From Giesbergeria sp. (GTDB lineage Bacteria; Pseudomonadota; Gammaproteobacteria; Burkholderiales; Burkholderiaceae_C), in contig JAGNYI010000031.1 in NCBI GenBank assembly GCA_017985015.1, positions 1-34,412 on the forward strand: DNA of 34,412 nucleotides. The letters run 5' to 3'. Position numbers and translations under genes: made by a program. Of the stretch, positions 1 through 9,264 are shown piece after piece (the stretch's first letter is position 1; each line of letters opens with the position of its first letter). The notes beneath the pieces were generated by a model that had not been told where the DNA came from, searched no databases, and saw only the letters and a list, made by a program, of their open reading frames with translations.

Positions 1-1345
1 CACTCTCGCGCAGCTCCAGGCCCAGCGCCTGCAACTCCTGGAAAAACGCGTCGGGCGAGACCATGGCCAGCGTGCGCACCGCAGGCACATTGAGCGAGGA
101 CGCCAGCGCCGTGCGCGCCGATACCCAGCCCTTGAAGCGCAGGTCGTAGTTCTGCGGGATGTACAGGCCCCCCGCAGTGGCAATGTGCGCGGGCGAATCG
201 TCGATGAGCGAAGCGGCCGTGAGGCGCCGCTCGGCCAGCGCCTGGGCGTACAAAAAGGGTTTGAGTGTGGAACCGGGCTGGCGGCGCGCCAGCACGGCGT
301 CGACCTCACCTGCCTGGCTGAGTTCGCCCGACGAGCCGACCCAGGCCAGAACCTCGCCGCTGGCGTTGTCGAGCACCACGATCGCGCCATCCTGCACATT
401 GCGGCCGGCCAGCTCGCGCAACTGCTGCGACAAGGTCTGCACGGCAAAGCGCTGCAGCGGCGCGCGCAGTGTGGTGGTCAGGCGTGCAGGCGGCAGCGCG
501 CCAGCCGGCAGCGCTGCCAGCGCGCGGCGGGCAAAGTGCGGGGCGATGCCGTCGCTGGCGGCAAAGGCGCGGCGTGCCAGGGTGCCGCTGGCCAGCAGCG
601 CCAGCGCGTCGCAATCGGTGTCGGCTGGCATGGCGGCACTGCTGCCCGCCGCCTGCATCTCGCGCAGCACGCCGCAGGCCCGGCGCGCGACCTGCGCGCT
701 GCTGGCGTTGGGGGCACGCACCAGCGCTGCGGTGATGGCTGCTTCACGGTCGTCCAGGCCGTGGGCGGCCTTGCCGAACAGGGTGCGACTGAGCGCGTCA
801 ATGCCCACCAGCTCACCCCGAAACGGCACCAGGTTGAGGTAAGCCTCCAGAATCTGCGCCTTGCGCCAGCGCCGGTCCAGCACCTCGGCCGCCGCCACCT
901 GGCCAATTTTCTGCACCACGCTGCGTCCACCTGGCCGCTGCCGCAAATCGGCGCCGCCGGGTGCGTCGATCAGGCCGGCGAGCTGCATGGTGATGGTGCT
1001 GGCGCCGCGTGTGCGCTCGTTCCACAGGTTGGCCCAGGCGGCGGCCGTGGCGGCCTGCCAATCAACACCGCTGTGCTCATAGAAACGTTTGTCTTCAGAA
1101 AGCAGCATGGCGCTGCGCAGAGCCGGCGACACATCGGCCAGCGCCACCCACTCGCCACGGCGCACGCTGGCATCGGTGCGGATGCGCTGCAGCACCTCGC
1201 CGTCCCGCGACAGCAGCAGGGTTTCGGACGAATGCCATCCGGCGCGCACGGCAGCATACGAGGGCAGCGCCATGGCGGGCGCCGCGGCGAACGCCAGCAG
1301 CGCCGCACAGACGCAGGCGCGCAGGGCCGCCCCAGAATTAGTCAT
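1..1345 (-). CDS. pbpC: Penicillin-binding protein 1C, 5' part (3' end outside window)
   Basis: Bifunctional peptidoglycan glycosyltransferase/transpeptidase acting on the periplasmic face of the inner membrane. About 448 residues are visible before the window edge. A hydrophobic signal or anchor lies at about 7-26. The GT51 domain shows SEDKRFYEH with the presumed catalytic Glu at 84, GASTITMQL at 114-122 and KAQILEAYLN at 162-171. The transpeptidase domain shows QPGSTLKPF, giving the SxxK nucleophile Ser359 and Lys362, and SSLN with the SxN motif at 417-419. The KTG motif and C-terminal domain lie outside. The ATG at 1345-1343 overlaps the stop of the upstream small membrane gene by 8 nt, suggesting translational coupling. 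PbpC is usually encoded next to an alpha-2-macroglobulin; here that gene lies at 3156-9164 with two genes between. Confidence 0.93.
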   Translation of the reverse strand, partial: MTNSGAALRACVCAALLAFAAAPAMALPSYAAVRAGWHSSETLLLSRDGEVLQRIRTDASVRRGEWVALADVSPALRSAMLLSEDKRFYEHSGVDWQAATAAAWANLWNERTRGASTITMQLAGLIDAPGGADLRQRPGGRSVVQKIGQVAAAEVLDRRWRKAQILEAYLNLVPFRGELVGIDALSRTLFGKAAHGLDDREAAITAALVRAPNASSAQVARRACGVLREMQAAGSSAAMPADTDCDALALLASGTLARRAFAASDGIAPHFARRALAALPAGALPPARLTTTLRAPLQRFAVQTLSQQLRELAGRNVQDGAIVVLDNASGEVLAWVGSSGELSQAGEVDAVLARRQPGSTLKPFLYAQALAERRLTAASLIDDSPAHIATAGGLYIPQNYDLRFKGWVSARTALASSLNVPAVRTLAMVSPDAFFQELQALGLELRES

Positions 1346-1706
1346 CGCGATGCTCAGCGTCAAAACGGCGCTCGGCCTGCGTCAGATGGCGCACCAGCAC
1401 ATGCGAGACGAGGTTGACCCCAATGCCGCCAAAGAGCACCGGCAGCACATACAAGGCCAAGCCCACTTCCGAGAGAAAGACCGCGTCGTCCACCACCGAC
1501 GCGGTCTTTGCTGCCAGGTGGCTGAGTGACTGCAGCAAATACACATCCAGCCCGGCCAGCACGATCAGCAGCAAGCCCAGTGCCAGCACCGTGCCAGAAG
1601 ACACCGCGCGGCGAAACAGCAAGACGGCGTAGATGGCGCAGGGCAAGACGAGCGAAAATGCGATCAGCAGCCAAAAACGCAATTCGGGGAAGACACTCGA
1701 AGGCAT
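1338..1706 (-). CDS. Small integral membrane protein, unknown function
   Basis: I do not recognise a family. The 122-residue product has three likely transmembrane helices at about 10-31, 38-58 and 79-101. A short polar loop rich in Ala/Lys/Asp separates helices two and three, and the tail is charged (ending EHRDD). It lies immediately upstream of pbpC on the same strand and overlaps it by 8 nt, so the two are probably co-translated; a role in the envelope near PBP1C is inferred only from this. The ATG at 1706 has no clear Shine-Dalgarno upstream, so the exact start is uncertain. Confidence 0.7.
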   Translation of the reverse strand: MPSSVFPELRFWLLIAFSLVLPCAIYAVLLFRRAVSSGTVLALGLLLIVLAGLDVYLLQSLSHLAAKTASVVDDAVFLSEVGLALYVLPVLFGGIGVNLVSHVLVRHLTQAERRFDAEHRDD

Positions 1707-1871
1707 GGAGAATGGGGGCGTAAAAAGCGCGCTCGGGCGGGTGGGTCCGCCAGCATGCCAGACTGTCGACGCGAACCCGGCCGCATGCCCCAGCCACCGT
1801 GCACGAGGCCGCCTAAAACGCGTTGGTTCACCCGGTCATGCGGGCGCTGGCCGGCCATCGAATTTTGAGAC

Positions 1872-1876
1872 AGGAG
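1872..1876 (+). promoter_or_regulatory. Ribosome binding site of alkB
   Basis: AGGAG at 1872-1876 lies six bases upstream of the ATG at 1883. It decides in favour of this start over upstream in-frame codons near 1823. Confidence 0.7.
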
Positions 1877-1882
1877 AGCCCC

Positions 1883-3085
1883 ATGTCTGCATCGCTTGAC
1901 CCCGGCAGCCACTCTGACGCCCCGGCCCGGCCCTACCGCGACCGCAAGCGCTGGGCTTGGCTGCTGTCGGTGGCCGTGCCCACCATCGTGTTGATCGGCC
2001 CGCTGCTGATGCTGCACACCGGCGACGCGCGGCTGCTCTGGCTGCCGGTGGGTTTCTTCTATCTGGTGGCGCCGCTCCTTGATCTGCTGCTGGGAGAAGA
2101 CCGCAGCAACCCACCGGAATCGGCGGTGCCGGCATTGGAAGCCGACCGCTACTACCGCATCGTCTGCTACCTTTTGGTACCGGTGCTGTGGGCGGCGTTC
2201 ATCTTCAGCGCCTGGTTTGTAGCGCGCCACGACCTGCCTTGGTGGGGCCTGGTGGCGATGGTGCTCACGGCAGGTTCCGTGGGCGGCTTTTGCATCAACC
2301 TCGGGCACGAGCTGGGCCACAAACTGCCCGCGCTGGAGCGGACCTTGGCGCGGCTGGTGCTGGCGCCCACGGGGTATGGGCATTTCTCCATTGAGCACAA
2401 CCAGGGACACCACCGCCATGTGGCGACGCCCGCGGACCCGGCATCGTCGCGCATGGGCGAATCGATTTACGGTTTTTTGCTGCGGGAGATGCCGGGCGCG
2501 CTGCGCCGCGCCTGGGCGATCGAAAGCGCCAGGCTGGCGGTCAACCGCCACTCGGCCTGGTCGGCGCGCAACGAGATTTTGCAGACCGCATTGGTCACGC
2601 TGGCGCTCTGGGCGGGCCTGGCCGTCTGGCTGGGGCCGGACATTCTGGTGTTTGTACTGGCAGCGTCGTTCTGGGCCAACTTCCAGCTCACTTCGGCCAA
2701 CTATGTCGAGCACTACGGCCTCTTGCGCGGGCGCCGGCCGTCTGGCCGCTACGAACCCTGCCTGCCGCGCCACTCGTGGAACAGCAACCACGTTTTCTCC
2801 AACTGGGCGCTGTTTCATTTGCAGCGCCACTCCGACCACCATGCGCATCCCTTCCGGCGCTACCAGTCGCTGCGCCATTTCGACGAAGCGCCGCAATTGC
2901 CCACCGGCTATTTCGGCATGTTCACCCTCGCCTACTTTCCACCGCTGTGGCGCCGGGTGATGGACCCGCGCCTGCTGGCTGCCGTGGGGCGCGACGCGAG
3001 CCGGATCAACCTGGATCCCCGCAAGCGGGCCGCGCTGGTGCGGCAGTATGGGTTGGTGGCCGAATCACCAGAAAAAGTTACTTGA
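1883..3085 (+). CDS. alkB: AlkB-type membrane diiron alkane 1-monooxygenase
   Basis: Inner-membrane non-heme diiron hydroxylase that, in characterised relatives, oxidises medium-chain n-alkanes to 1-alkanols with electrons from rubredoxin. The 400-residue product has the usual family length. It carries all the signature histidine clusters: HELGHK at 142-147, EHNQGHHRH at 171-179, NYVEHYG at 273-279 and LQRHSDHHA at 313-321. The family blocks RMGESIY and PRHSWNSNH are also present. Hydrophobic segments occupy about 25-70, 92-135 and 230-270. No rubredoxin domain is fused and no rubredoxin or rubredoxin reductase gene is in the window. The gene stands alone on the plus strand between two minus-strand envelope genes. 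Family assignment is firm; the substrate range is not readable from sequence. Confidence 0.95.
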   Translation: MSASLDPGSHSDAPARPYRDRKRWAWLLSVAVPTIVLIGPLLMLHTGDARLLWLPVGFFYLVAPLLDLLLGEDRSNPPESAVPALEADRYYRIVCYLLVPVLWAAFIFSAWFVARHDLPWWGLVAMVLTAGSVGGFCINLGHELGHKLPALERTLARLVLAPTGYGHFSIEHNQGHHRHVATPADPASSRMGESIYGFLLREMPGALRRAWAIESARLAVNRHSAWSARNEILQTALVTLALWAGLAVWLGPDILVFVLAASFWANFQLTSANYVEHYGLLRGRRPSGRYEPCLPRHSWNSNHVFSNWALFHLQRHSDHHAHPFRRYQSLRHFDEAPQLPTGYFGMFTLAYFPPLWRRVMDPRLLAAVGRDASRINLDPRKRAALVRQYGLVAESPEKVT

Positions 3086-3130
3086 AATGGCCGCTAGCGC
3101 TTATCTGTAAAGCGCAAGCTGCTCTTTTTT
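3085..3130. repeat. Intergenic palindromic repeat, copy 1 (inverted)
   Basis: A roughly 45-bp unit containing GCTAGCGCTT, a short spacer, and AAGCGCAAGC, with GGCC-ATTT on one flank and a T/A-rich stretch on the other. Read on the minus strand it resembles the elements at 14270-14318 and 17765-17809 (shared AAGCGCTAG and GGCCATTT blocks). It begins at the last base of the alkB stop codon. Confidence 0.65.
3093..3130 (+). terminator. Hairpin plus T-run between convergent alkB and alpha-2-macroglobulin genes
   Basis: A 10-bp stem (3093-3102 pairing with 3110-3119, one mismatch) with a 7-nt loop is followed by six T at 3125-3130, just after the alkB stop. This has the form of a rho-independent terminator built from the palindromic repeat. 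It may also act weakly on the opposite strand. Confidence 0.55.
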
Positions 3131-3155
3131 CAATAGCGTTTTCACTGCTGCGCCC

Positions 3156-6100
3156 TTACTTCCCTTGCAGCACGCGCACCGGCGCATTGGGCGATTCGCC
3201 AAACATCTCCGGCGCGTACAGCGCTTCGACGCGGGTCGGTGGGAGCGCGAAGTTGCCGGCGTTGTTCAGGCGAATCGTGTACTGGAGCTTCACCTTGCCT
3301 TCCGGCAAATACTCGTAGTAGCTGCGGAAGGCCTCGAAACTGCGCTCCTCGAAGGCCAGCCAGCCGTTGCCGGTGCGCTTTTCTCCCTGTGTGGCAATTT
3401 CGGAGTCGCGCCCCAAGCCGCTGCCCAGAATGGTCGCGCCGCCCGGAATCGGGTCGGTGATCGCCACCCAGGTCATGTCGGCGCTGGCGTCCACTTCCAG
3501 CGTGACGCGCAGCACGTCGCCGCGCGAATACTGGCCAGCCGGCAGGCTCTTGTCGGCCTGCTCCACCGGCACCACGCTGCGGCGAACGCGGTAGCCCGCG
3601 TCCAGTGGCGCAGTGCGCGGCACGGCAGCGAGTGACTGCACGGTCAGCCAGGGCTTGCCAGTGCCTTGGTGCGTGACGGCCAAGGTCTGGTTCGCGGCCT
3701 TCGGCCAAGGCAAGAACAGGGTGTTGCCGCTGAGCATGCCGGGCGCCGAGGGCGCGCCAAAGGTGCTGGTCTGGTGCGCTGCCCCTGCGGCGTCGGTGGG
3801 CTTGCGGCGCTCCACCTTGGTCCAGTCCACCCGGGCAGTCTCACTGCCCAAGGTGGCTTGCGTCGTACCGGCTACGGGGGTGTTCTCGAACTTCGCCGAG
3901 AAGCTGCGCAGCGCCAGAGCACCCCACAGGTTGGCCGTGGTGGTGTGCCAGGCGCCGCCTTGCTGGCGCCCGATAAATCCGGTAACAAGGCGCGGCAGAT
4001 CGCTCTGCCAGGCTGGGTCGTCCATGACGGCCAGCAAGAGGCGTGCGGCGTTCACGTCGCTGTTTTGCATCAGCCACCACCAGTCGTCCTGCTGCTCGGT
4101 GCTGAACGCCACGCGCGTGCCCTGGTAGTTCAGGCGGCTGTGCAGGATTTGCTCCGCTTCTTGCAGGCGCGCGGCCTGGTTGGCGATGCCGGGCACTTTG
4201 CGCAGAATGCGCAGCCAGTCGATCACGGCGTGCGTCGGCCATTGGTTGGGCGCAATCGTGATGCTGCTGAGCATGCGCGCCTGCGCCTTGCCGCTGCGCG
4301 ACAACGCCTCGATGGCGGCGAGCTTGCGCATAGACAAATCGTCGCGCGGGCTCCAGAACTTGCGCGTGATCTTCCCCTCGACAAAAGCCACCAATGCCTG
4401 CTCCATGGGCGCGCGCACGGCGTCCGGCAGGCCCATCGTGGGGTCGAGCTTGGCGGCTTCGTCGGCGGCGGATATCAGGAAGGCGGTCAGCGTGTCGCTG
4501 CCCCGACGCGTCTCGCCGGCGCGGGGCGGGAAGTAGTTCGCCAAGCCGTCTTCATCGAGGTAGGTCGGCACGCGCGCCATCAGGGCGCGCCAGGCGGCTG
4601 CATCTTCCATGCCGATGGCCTTGCTGGCCTGCTGCTCCAGGCAGCTGTAGGGGTAGCGCGCCCACCAGTCGCGCACGCCGGGCAGACCTTCGGCCAGCTT
4701 GGGCTGCACCGCCAGGCTGATGCCGCCGCGCCCGGGCAAGGCCGTGGGCGGCGGTGCCACAGGCAGCTCATAGCTGCCGTCCAGCTGCACCAGCGTGCCC
4801 TGCTGCACCGAAACCGGCACGGCGGGCACGATGCGCTGCTGCGCCTTGAGCGCGTCGCGCGCGCCGCCGAGCGTGTCGTGCGCTTCAATTTCCCACAGCA
4901 GCGACTGGGCGCGGGTTTGCGCCAACTGCTCGGGCGCGGTCACATCCCAGGCAATTTCGCGCGCTTCGCCGGCGGGGATGTCCACTGTCTGTGGCTTGAT
5001 TTCCAACAGCGTGGCACGCGGGGCGGCTTCCACTTTCATGGCCTTGTCCGTCGTGTTGCGCAGGGTGATTTGGGCACGGAACTGGTCGCCTTCACGCACC
5101 AACGGCGGCAGGCCGCTGATGATTTGCAGGTCCTGCGTACTGCGAATGGTGGCCGAGCCCGTGCCAAACAGGCCGATACCGGAATCGGCCACGGCGACGA
5201 TGCGAAAGCTCGTCAGCGCATCGTTCAGCGGCACGGTGACCTGGGCCTGGCCCTTGTCGTCGAGCTTGACCACGGGTTGCCACAGCAGCAGCGTGTCGAG
5301 CAATTCACGCGTGGGTGCGCGGCCACCACCGCCGCCGGGTGGCGCGGCTTTCTTGCCGTAGTGGCGCCGGCCGATGATTTCCATTTGCGCCGTGGCCGTC
5401 TGCACGCCCCAGGCGCGGCGCTGCAGCATGGCGCCCAGCAGGTTCCAACTGGTGTTGGGCATAAGTTCAAGCAGCGCTTCATCCACCGCGGCCAGCGCCA
5501 CTTCGGCGTTCGCGGCAGGTTTGCCGTCCGGCAGCGTGGCCGTGATGCTGACTTGCGCCTTGCCGCGCACCGGGTAGCTGGCCTGGTCGGCCGCCACCTT
5601 CACGTCGATGCGGTGCGCCGCCGCGCCCACCTTGATTTCGGCCATGCCAAAGCGGAAGGCCGGTTTACTCAGGTCCACCAGGGCGGTGGGTAACTTGTAC
5701 TCTTTGCCGTCGTACCAGAAGGCGCCCCACCAATCACGCGGTGCCTTGTAGCCCCAGGTGAAGAAGCTGTACCAGGGCACTTCGCTCAAGCGGCCGCGCA
5801 GCGCCAGCACGCTGATGTACACGTTCGGCCCCCAACTGGGCTGCACCTTGAGCGCCACGCTCGGGTCCTTGCCCGAGAGCGTCATCACTTGCGTTTCGAG
5901 AATGCCTTCGCGCTCCACCGCCACCAAGGCAGTGGCTTCGCGAAACGGCATGCGCACCTGCAGGCGCACGGTCTCACCCGGCTGGTAGCTGCGCCGCTCG
6001 GGCAGCACGTCGATGCGGTCGTGGTTCTCGCCGCCAAACCACTGCTCGCCCGCACGGCTGACCCAGATGGACGAGGCCGCATCAAAGGTGTTGCCGTCCT

Positions 6101-9100
6101 TGTCGCGCGCGGTGGCGACAAGTTCGATCTCGCCGACGTCGTCGAGCCGCGCCTCGCACAGCAGCAGGCCGCGCGCGTCGCTCTTGCCGGTGCACAGGGT
6201 GCCCAGGTCGCGCGTTTCGGTGTGGTTGTCGTAGCTGTAGAAGCCGCCGACGATGCGCTTCCTGCTGCTCGTCGTCGTACGCGCCAGGGCCTGCACCTGC
6301 ATCGGCACGCCGGCCTGAGGCTTGCCGTCGGGTGAGAGCGCCAGCACCTGGAACCGCGCCTTGCTGCCCGATGACACCCAGCCTTCGGTCTTGATGCCGG
6401 CAATCACACCGGCCGGCCACAGGGTGTTGCTGCTGCGCAGGGTCTGCACCTCGCCGCTGGGGTCGGCGTAGGTGGCTTCGATGACCAGTTCCTGTGCGCT
6501 TGCCGCGCGCGGCACCGGGTCCAGCGTCACCTGCCCAGCACCCTTGCTATCGAGCGTAAGCGGCAGCTTGTCGGCAATGATGCGGGTGTCGCTGGCGGCG
6601 GTGGAGGGCGCACCCGATTCGTCGCCGTCGTCGCCCCCATCGGCCATGTCTTGCTGCGCGTTCTGGGTATCGCGCTCGCGCGGCGGACTGAAAGAGAATT
6701 CGTCGTACTCGGCAAACGTCAGGCTTTTGCTGCGCACCAGCGCCGAAACACGCACCGGCAAGCGCGCAGCCGCGCCGCCCGCCACGTAGTGCACCTGCAC
6801 GTCCACGGGCACCTTGCGCAGGCTGACGAGAGCGTCCTTCTGCTGCGGACCAACACGGCCCTCCAACACCGGCAGGCGGAAGGCCTCGACACGAAACTGC
6901 CCCGAGGCCAGGCTTTGCGCCTGTTCACCCTTGCCGCGCAGTTCCACGCTGTACACGCCCAGCTTGGCGGCCGGCGGCACGGCAAATTCGCTGAGCGCAC
7001 TGCGTCCGCCGGTCGCGCTGCTGCGCCAGGCCAGCGGCTGAACGAACTGCTGGCCACTGCCCACATGCGTGACCACCAGTTCGGCGGGTTCCGATTTGGA
7101 CAAGGCAAAACCCGCTGCCGTTTCGGCGCGCAGGAAGTGCTTCATCGACACCGTTTCGCCCGCGCGCACCAAGGTGCGGTCGAACACGGTGTGGGCGCGC
7201 TGGTCGCGCTCGGCGTCGGTGCTGGTGGGCACGTTGAAGCGCCAGGGCTCGATGCCGCGCTGCCATTGGCTCCAGGTAAACGCCATGTCGGCCACGCCGT
7301 CGTCGTCGGTGTGCCGCACGCTGACGAAGTAGCCGTCGGCGCTGCCGTAATCGTCCTTGCCTTCGTTGCAGTCCGGTGCATTGGTCGGCAGACCATTGAT
7401 GGGCGCGCGGCCCTGGGCATCGGTCACGGCCTCAGCGAGCAGGCGGCCGTCACAGCCCGACACCTGCACCTTGGCGCCTTCGACGACTTTGCCCTTGTCC
7501 AGCGAGGTCACCCAGGCCAGCGCATTCTCGCGGCCCAGCTTGAAGTGCACCGCCAGATTGGTGACCAGCGCACTGGTGCGCACGTACATGGTGCGCTTGG
7601 AGCCGTACTCGGGCGCCAGCAGCGAGGCGCCCAGCAGGGGCGAGGCCACCTCCAGCACATGAAAACCTGGCGCGAGCGGCACGCCCACCACTTCGAAGGG
7701 GCGCGGGTCGGCCGCAGCGGCCTGCGGCAGGGTGACGCTGTGCACGCCGGGCTGACCGCCCAGCAAGGACACCATGCGGCTTTGCAGGTAGTCCTTGCTT
7801 TCCTCCTGCAGAGGCTTGGGCAGGGCAATGCGCGCATCGCGCCTGGCCTGCTTGCGCTGCACCGCGTCGTGGCTGTAGTACTGCACGCGGCGGTACCAGG
7901 CAATGATGTCGGCGTCGCTTTGCGGCGTCAGCGTGTTCATGGGCACGCCCGTCTTCTGTGGCACCGGGCCCGTGGTTTGCACTTGCAAGCCAGCCTCGAC
8001 TTTGCGCAGCGTGATGGGCAGCAGCGCCGGTCCGTTCGGCCCTTCGGCGAACCGCTCGACGATGCCAAAGGGCGCGGCGGCAAACTTGGCCAGCGGCGGC
8101 ATGGTGCCCGTGCCCACCGCCAGCGGAAACATCGATGCATTGGCCAGCGTTCGGCCCGAGGCATCGACGAAATCCTTGGGCAGCTCCAGCGAGTAGGCGG
8201 TGGATTCCGCAAACGGTGCAGCAAAACGCAGCGTACTGACCAGCGTGTCGCCCTGGACGACTTTGCTCTCGTCGTCCCCATTCAGGCCAGGCTTCAAGAC
8301 CTCGTGTGGCCCGCGCAGCCGCAGCGCCGACGCAAGCTTCCAGGACACGGGGGCGCTGAACGTGACCGTCATTGGGCGGATAGGCAGGCACGCGGCCTGC
8401 GCGTTCTCGCGCTCGCAGCTGAGTTCCGCAGTGAAGGCATCGCGCACCGTGTATTCAAAGCGCTTGTCGACCTTGGTGACCACGCCACTGGGGGTGGCCA
8501 GGCCCTTGCCTACCACCAGTTGCAGCTTGCTGCCGGCGGTCAGGCGCCGGTTGCAGGCCAGCGTGGCGATGGTGAGCGGCGCCTTCGCCGCCTCTTTGTC
8601 AAGACGCAGCGCCTTGAGCAGTTCGCCGCGCTGCGCACCGTCGATGAGGCGCACCGGAATGCGCTCGCCCACGCCTTCCATGCTGCACCAGGCGCTGGCT
8701 TTGACACTTGCCAGAGTGGCGGGGCCGCTCAATTGCAGGACAAAAAACTGGTCTTCGTCGAGCGCTTGCCAAGTGCCCGGTCGCACGTGGTCGACATACG
8801 GGCCGCCACTATTGAATGCATAGCTTCTCGCGCCCTTCCACTCTGCGCCAGAGGGTGATTTGAATGCTGAATTGGGCTGCGCCGTGCAGCGCACGCCGGG
8901 CGGCAGATGCTGGGCAAAATCAAACACCCATTCGCGCTCGCTGGTCCAACGCCCGGAGCCCTGGCTGGTAGCCGCGTCGCTGCAGGTGATGGCAAAAGGT
9001 GCGGGCGCTTTGGGGTCGCCAAACTGCACCGCCGGTGCGTCGAATTGCGCCACCACCTGGCGCACGCTGGCCACTTCGCCCTGCGGCGAGAAGCGGCTGG

Positions 9101-9164
9101 TTTGCAACGCCTGCGCGCTGGCGGCCGCCAGCGCAAAGCCCCATACTGCAATTTTTATATTCAT
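3156..9164 (-). CDS. Bacterial alpha-2-macroglobulin family protein
   Basis: Large periplasmic protease-trapping protein related to E. coli YfhM; such proteins are thought to act with PBP1C in envelope defence. The 2002-residue product starts with a cleavable signal (about 1-19, ending ASAQA). Macroglobulin-like beta domains rich in Tyr/Val/Pro follow through the first two thirds. The thioester motif CLEQ is at 1508-1511 within YPYSCLEQQ, followed by an alpha-helical thioester domain (about 1500-1790) and a C-terminal receptor-like domain. It is longer than the roughly 1650 residues of YfhM. It lacks the lipobox Cys typical of YfhM, so it should be soluble in the periplasm rather than membrane-tethered. 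An Asp/Gly-rich acidic stretch near 830-850 could be a bait or linker region, but this is a guess. Confidence 0.92.
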   Translation of the reverse strand: MNIKIAVWGFALAAASAQALQTSRFSPQGEVASVRQVVAQFDAPAVQFGDPKAPAPFAITCSDAATSQGSGRWTSEREWVFDFAQHLPPGVRCTAQPNSAFKSPSGAEWKGARSYAFNSGGPYVDHVRPGTWQALDEDQFFVLQLSGPATLASVKASAWCSMEGVGERIPVRLIDGAQRGELLKALRLDKEAAKAPLTIATLACNRRLTAGSKLQLVVGKGLATPSGVVTKVDKRFEYTVRDAFTAELSCERENAQAACLPIRPMTVTFSAPVSWKLASALRLRGPHEVLKPGLNGDDESKVVQGDTLVSTLRFAAPFAESTAYSLELPKDFVDASGRTLANASMFPLAVGTGTMPPLAKFAAAPFGIVERFAEGPNGPALLPITLRKVEAGLQVQTTGPVPQKTGVPMNTLTPQSDADIIAWYRRVQYYSHDAVQRKQARRDARIALPKPLQEESKDYLQSRMVSLLGGQPGVHSVTLPQAAAADPRPFEVVGVPLAPGFHVLEVASPLLGASLLAPEYGSKRTMYVRTSALVTNLAVHFKLGRENALAWVTSLDKGKVVEGAKVQVSGCDGRLLAEAVTDAQGRAPINGLPTNAPDCNEGKDDYGSADGYFVSVRHTDDDGVADMAFTWSQWQRGIEPWRFNVPTSTDAERDQRAHTVFDRTLVRAGETVSMKHFLRAETAAGFALSKSEPAELVVTHVGSGQQFVQPLAWRSSATGGRSALSEFAVPPAAKLGVYSVELRGKGEQAQSLASGQFRVEAFRLPVLEGRVGPQQKDALVSLRKVPVDVQVHYVAGGAAARLPVRVSALVRSKSLTFAEYDEFSFSPPRERDTQNAQQDMADGGDDGDESGAPSTAASDTRIIADKLPLTLDSKGAGQVTLDPVPRAASAQELVIEATYADPSGEVQTLRSSNTLWPAGVIAGIKTEGWVSSGSKARFQVLALSPDGKPQAGVPMQVQALARTTTSSRKRIVGGFYSYDNHTETRDLGTLCTGKSDARGLLLCEARLDDVGEIELVATARDKDGNTFDAASSIWVSRAGEQWFGGENHDRIDVLPERRSYQPGETVRLQVRMPFREATALVAVEREGILETQVMTLSGKDPSVALKVQPSWGPNVYISVLALRGRLSEVPWYSFFTWGYKAPRDWWGAFWYDGKEYKLPTALVDLSKPAFRFGMAEIKVGAAAHRIDVKVAADQASYPVRGKAQVSITATLPDGKPAANAEVALAAVDEALLELMPNTSWNLLGAMLQRRAWGVQTATAQMEIIGRRHYGKKAAPPGGGGGRAPTRELLDTLLLWQPVVKLDDKGQAQVTVPLNDALTSFRIVAVADSGIGLFGTGSATIRSTQDLQIISGLPPLVREGDQFRAQITLRNTTDKAMKVEAAPRATLLEIKPQTVDIPAGEAREIAWDVTAPEQLAQTRAQSLLWEIEAHDTLGGARDALKAQQRIVPAVPVSVQQGTLVQLDGSYELPVAPPPTALPGRGGISLAVQPKLAEGLPGVRDWWARYPYSCLEQQASKAIGMEDAAAWRALMARVPTYLDEDGLANYFPPRAGETRRGSDTLTAFLISAADEAAKLDPTMGLPDAVRAPMEQALVAFVEGKITRKFWSPRDDLSMRKLAAIEALSRSGKAQARMLSSITIAPNQWPTHAVIDWLRILRKVPGIANQAARLQEAEQILHSRLNYQGTRVAFSTEQQDDWWWLMQNSDVNAARLLLAVMDDPAWQSDLPRLVTGFIGRQQGGAWHTTTANLWGALALRSFSAKFENTPVAGTTQATLGSETARVDWTKVERRKPTDAAGAAHQTSTFGAPSAPGMLSGNTLFLPWPKAANQTLAVTHQGTGKPWLTVQSLAAVPRTAPLDAGYRVRRSVVPVEQADKSLPAGQYSRGDVLRVTLEVDASADMTWVAITDPIPGGATILGSGLGRDSEIATQGEKRTGNGWLAFEERSFEAFRSYYEYLPEGKVKLQYTIRLNNAGNFALPPTRVEALYAPEMFGESPNAPVRVLQGK

Positions 9165-9264
9165 CCTGGTCTTCTCTGCTGAACCGCGAGCAAAATTATG
9201 AGGTGCTCACACAAGGAGCACCCGCCAATGCCGGTGACATGCCATCCTGTCAGCACCATACGCC

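Noticed and set aside
185-1417. Long plus-strand open frame of about 410 codons
   Set aside because: It is antisense to pbpC, whose reading frame shows all catalytic motifs; the composition (Gln/His/Arg/Ala-rich) is typical of a high-GC shadow frame.
1664-2896. Long minus-strand open frame of about 410 codons
   Set aside because: Antisense to alkB, which has intact histidine clusters; the product is Arg/Gln-rich with no recognisable domain.
3666-8858. Two plus-strand open frames of 675 and 735 codons
   Set aside because: Both are antisense to the alpha-2-macroglobulin gene; Gly/Arg/His-rich translation without motifs, explained by GC-rich third positions.
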